Shown here in pieces: positions 5,183 to 7,192 of a DNA stretch of 7,192 nucleotides. The stretch is from DATDYA01 sp035289165 (lineage in GTDB: Bacteria > Patescibacteriota > Patescibacteriia > Magasanikbacterales > GWA2-37-8), in assembly GCA_035289165.1 (NCBI GenBank), contig DATDYA010000015.1:1-7192 (forward strand), in the 5' to 3' direction. Within the stretch, counting starts at the first letter, position 1; every line of letters begins with the position of its first letter. The position numbers and the translations under genes are program-made. The notes beneath the pieces are model-generated. The model worked only from the letters and a program-made list of their open reading frames with translations. It was not told the DNA's origin and searched no databases.

Positions 5183-7192
5183 ATGTTCATAAACGCTATA
5201 GGAATTGTCATATTAGTTGCTTCAATACTTAATATTTTTTTAGGTTTGTATGTATATGCTAGTAAAAGAAAAAGTACCATGGGTATTCTGTTCTTATTTT
5301 TTTCATTTTTTTCTAGCTATTGGATTTTTACTAATTTTTTAATTGGCATCTTTCCAACATTATTTTGGTTTAGGCATAGTTATGCCGCCGCTGCTTTATT
5401 TATACCAGCATCATTAATATGGATAATTTATCTAACAGATCAGAAACTTAGAAAATTTTTTTCATTAGTGTTCGTTTCACTCGGCATTATTATTGCGTTT
5501 ATTACCGCATTTACAGATTTAATAATTAATAGTGCTGAAGGGATAGGCTTTGGCGGCGCTGAGCGAGTTACATTCGGTCCATTATTCCCACTTTTTTCAT
5601 TATTTTTCCTGGGCATAATCTTATACTTTACCATTAAATTAATTGTTACTTATTTTAAAGCAACTGGGATTAAAAAAATTCAATTAAAGTATGTTCTTTT
5701 TGGAGTTATTTGCTATGGAATACTTTCATCTATAGTAAGTTTCTTATTACCTTTGTTCAGGATAACAATTTTAATACCATTTGATTCACCAAGTTCGCTA
5801 TTTTTTGTTATTTTTACCTCCTATGCTATTACTCGATATAGATTTTTAGATGTTCGGTTAATTATTTTTAGATCTATAAGTTTCGGCATCCTCATCGCTC
5901 TTATCACCGGCATGTTTGCCGCGTTATCGGCAGGCATTGGTTCGTACCTCGAACAGGTTATCGGCTTCCGCTCCGACATTGTTATTGGCCTTATCGTTGC
6001 GCTCATTGTGACTGCAACTTACCAGCCAAGCCGAAAGTTTATTGAGGCGACTACGAGCAAATTTCTTTACAAAAAAAGCTACAATCCCGACAAGCTTTTA
6101 GCAAAAATCAATGAGGTCACTTCATCTATCCTCAATCTCGACCAACTGCTTAAGGAAATCTCAAAAAATTTAGTCGAGGCATTCCAGTGCGAGAAGTTCG
6201 GGGTCGCGCTGCTGACCAAAGAAAAAAAGCTGAAGGTCGCGTACTATGAGGGCATGAAGTCGGAGGTGGTTCAGTCGCTGGTTAACTACAAAAACATCGT
6301 TTCCATTCTGAAGCAGGAGCTCAAGCAGCGGCCGGGAATATTTGTCATAAATGAAATGAAGACCCAGTACGAGACCGGGGAGTACCAGCCGGTTGATCCG
6401 ATCCTGCTGGGCGCGTTGAGCCAGAACGACCTTGCGCTGATTTCGCCGCTGTACGTCAAGGAGGCCTTGATCGGCGTTATCGCCGTGGGCACGAAAAAAT
6501 CCGGTGACCTGTACACCCAGCAAGACATTAACGTGCTCGAAATCATCAGCGGCCAGGCGGCTATCGCCATTGAAAACGCCCGGCTCTACGACGAGCTCAA
6601 AGAGCTTAACAAGACATTGCAGCAGCGCGTGGACGCGGCCACCAAAGAGCTGCGCGCCGCCAATACCCAGCTGCGCGAGATGGACCGGATGAAGTCCGAT
6701 TTTATCTCCATTGCTTCGCACCAGCTGCGCACGCCGCTGACCGTCATCAAGGGCTACATCTCGATGATGCACGAGGGCTCGTTCGGCCGTGTGCCGGCGA
6801 AAATCCTTGACCAGCTCGCTAAGGTCTACGCCGCCAACGAGCGGCTGATCGGGCTGGTCGAAAACCTGCTCGACATCTCGCGGATCGAGTCCGGCCGGCA
6901 GGAGTTCAAGTGGGAACCGGTGCAGGTTGAGCAGCTGGCCGCCACGGTGGTTGATAACCTCGGGCACAACGCCAAGAGTAAGAAGCTCAAGCTGATGTTC
7001 CAAAAGCCAAAGCAGCCGCTGCCGGTGGTAATCGCGGACGCGAGCAAGCTTCACGAGGTGATGATGAACTTTGTTGATAACGCGATTAAGTACACCAAAG
7101 AAGGGGAGATTATTGTTTCGGTCAGCCCGGAGCCGGCGGGCATGGTAACGTTCGAAGTGAAAGACACGGGCATCGGCATGACCCCGGAGGGC
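5183..7192 (+). CDS. Membrane sensor histidine kinase, 7TM-2TM-GAF-HisKA-HATPase, 3' end cut by window
   Basis: The frame opens at an ATG 3 bases after gene 6 and stays open for 670 codons to the window edge, so the C-terminus is missing. Order: a 7TM sensor (about 1-220) with the loop YFKATGIKKIQLKYVLFG (157-174); two further helices (about 234-252 and 262-279); a TYQPSRKF linker; a GAF domain (about 315-468); a coiled coil (about 468-502); a HisKA dimer helix pair with phospho-acceptor H513 in SHQLRTPL; and the beginning of the ATPase domain with N-box N629 and N633 (MMNFVDNAIKYT) and G1 box D661-T-G-I-G665. The F and G2 boxes lie beyond the edge. It should autophosphorylate H513 and pass phosphate to a response regulator, none of which is in view. 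Residue 514 is Gln rather than the common Glu/Asp. Codon use changes sharply near codon 232: AT-rich before, richer in G+C after. Confidence 0.93.
   Translation, partial: MFINAIGIVILVASILNIFLGLYVYASKRKSTMGILFLFFSFFSSYWIFTNFLIGIFPTLFWFRHSYAAAALFIPASLIWIIYLTDQKLRKFFSLVFVSLGIIIAFITAFTDLIINSAEGIGFGGAERVTFGPLFPLFSLFFLGIILYFTIKLIVTYFKATGIKKIQLKYVLFGVICYGILSSIVSFLLPLFRITILIPFDSPSSLFFVIFTSYAITRYRFLDVRLIIFRSISFGILIALITGMFAALSAGIGSYLEQVIGFRSDIVIGLIVALIVTATYQPSRKFIEATTSKFLYKKSYNPDKLLAKINEVTSSILNLDQLLKEISKNLVEAFQCEKFGVALLTKEKKLKVAYYEGMKSEVVQSLVNYKNIVSILKQELKQRPGIFVINEMKTQYETGEYQPVDPILLGALSQNDLALISPLYVKEALIGVIAVGTKKSGDLYTQQDINVLEIISGQAAIAIENARLYDELKELNKTLQQRVDAATKELRAANTQLREMDRMKSDFISIASHQLRTPLTVIKGYISMMHEGSFGRVPAKILDQLAKVYAANERLIGLVENLLDISRIESGRQEFKWEPVQVEQLAATVVDNLGHNAKSKKLKLMFQKPKQPLPVVIADASKLHEVMMNFVDNAIKYTKEGEIIVSVSPEPAGMVTFEVKDTGIGMTPEG

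Noticed and set aside
6170..7054. 294-codon open frame on the minus strand
   Set aside because: It lies wholly antisense to the GAF, HisKA and ATPase-coding part of the kinase, whose G/C-rich third positions suppress stops on the opposite strand. Its translation shows no recognisable domain, while the + strand shows intact H, N and G1 boxes.
1..7192. tRNA, rRNA, CRISPR array, insertion sequence or integrase
   Set aside because: No regularly spaced repeats, transposase or integrase motifs, terminal inverted repeats or RNA-gene landmarks were seen. The suspected exchange of sensor modules has no visible mobile element associated with it.

Overview
The window is a single strand-consistent gene block: seven genes on the + strand, with intergenic gaps of 1, 12, 60, -8 (overlap), 4 and 3 bases. 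It reads as one operon or a tightly coupled cluster. The architecture of the last gene (7TM sensor, two further helices, GAF, HisKA with an H-Q-L-R-T-P-L box, HATPase) and the run of small orphan membrane modules resemble what I know from uncultured Patescibacteria (candidate phyla radiation). That is an inference from recalled family resemblance, not a demonstrated taxonomic assignment. All six complete genes end in TAA or TAG.

Layout: 1-145 is non-coding leader. Genes 1-4 (146-2984) are four consecutive small polytopic membrane proteins of 225-232 residues. Each has about seven helices and each carries a short cytoplasmic-loop signature that also occurs in the sensor half of the histidine kinase at the end of the window. 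I read them as stand-alone 7TM sensor modules (histidine-kinase N-terminal 7TM type) lacking any kinase. Gene 5 (2977-4179) is a PLP-dependent alpha-oxoamine synthase (BioF / KBL / serine palmitoyltransferase superfamily) and gene 6 (4184-5179) is an extended SDR (NAD(P)-dependent epimerase/dehydratase type). Gene 7 (5183 to the window edge, 3' end missing) is a membrane-anchored GAF histidine kinase.

Working model: genes 5 and 6 together could condense an amino acid with an acyl thioester and reduce the resulting amino-ketone, as in sphingoid-base synthesis or, less likely, threonine/aminoketobutyrate metabolism. The 7TM modules and the kinase would form a membrane sensory unit next to it. 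The coupling is inferred only from gene order.

Base composition is mosaic. Gene 1 and the kinase's catalytic half are GC-rich (50-67% in counted 60-base rows), whereas gene 3, gene 4, gene 6 and the kinase's 7TM half are AT-rich (22-27% in counted rows). The shift inside the kinase falls at the end of the 7TM module (about 5880), and gene 1 ends at the equivalent point of its own module. This suggests that sensor modules have been exchanged or inserted here.
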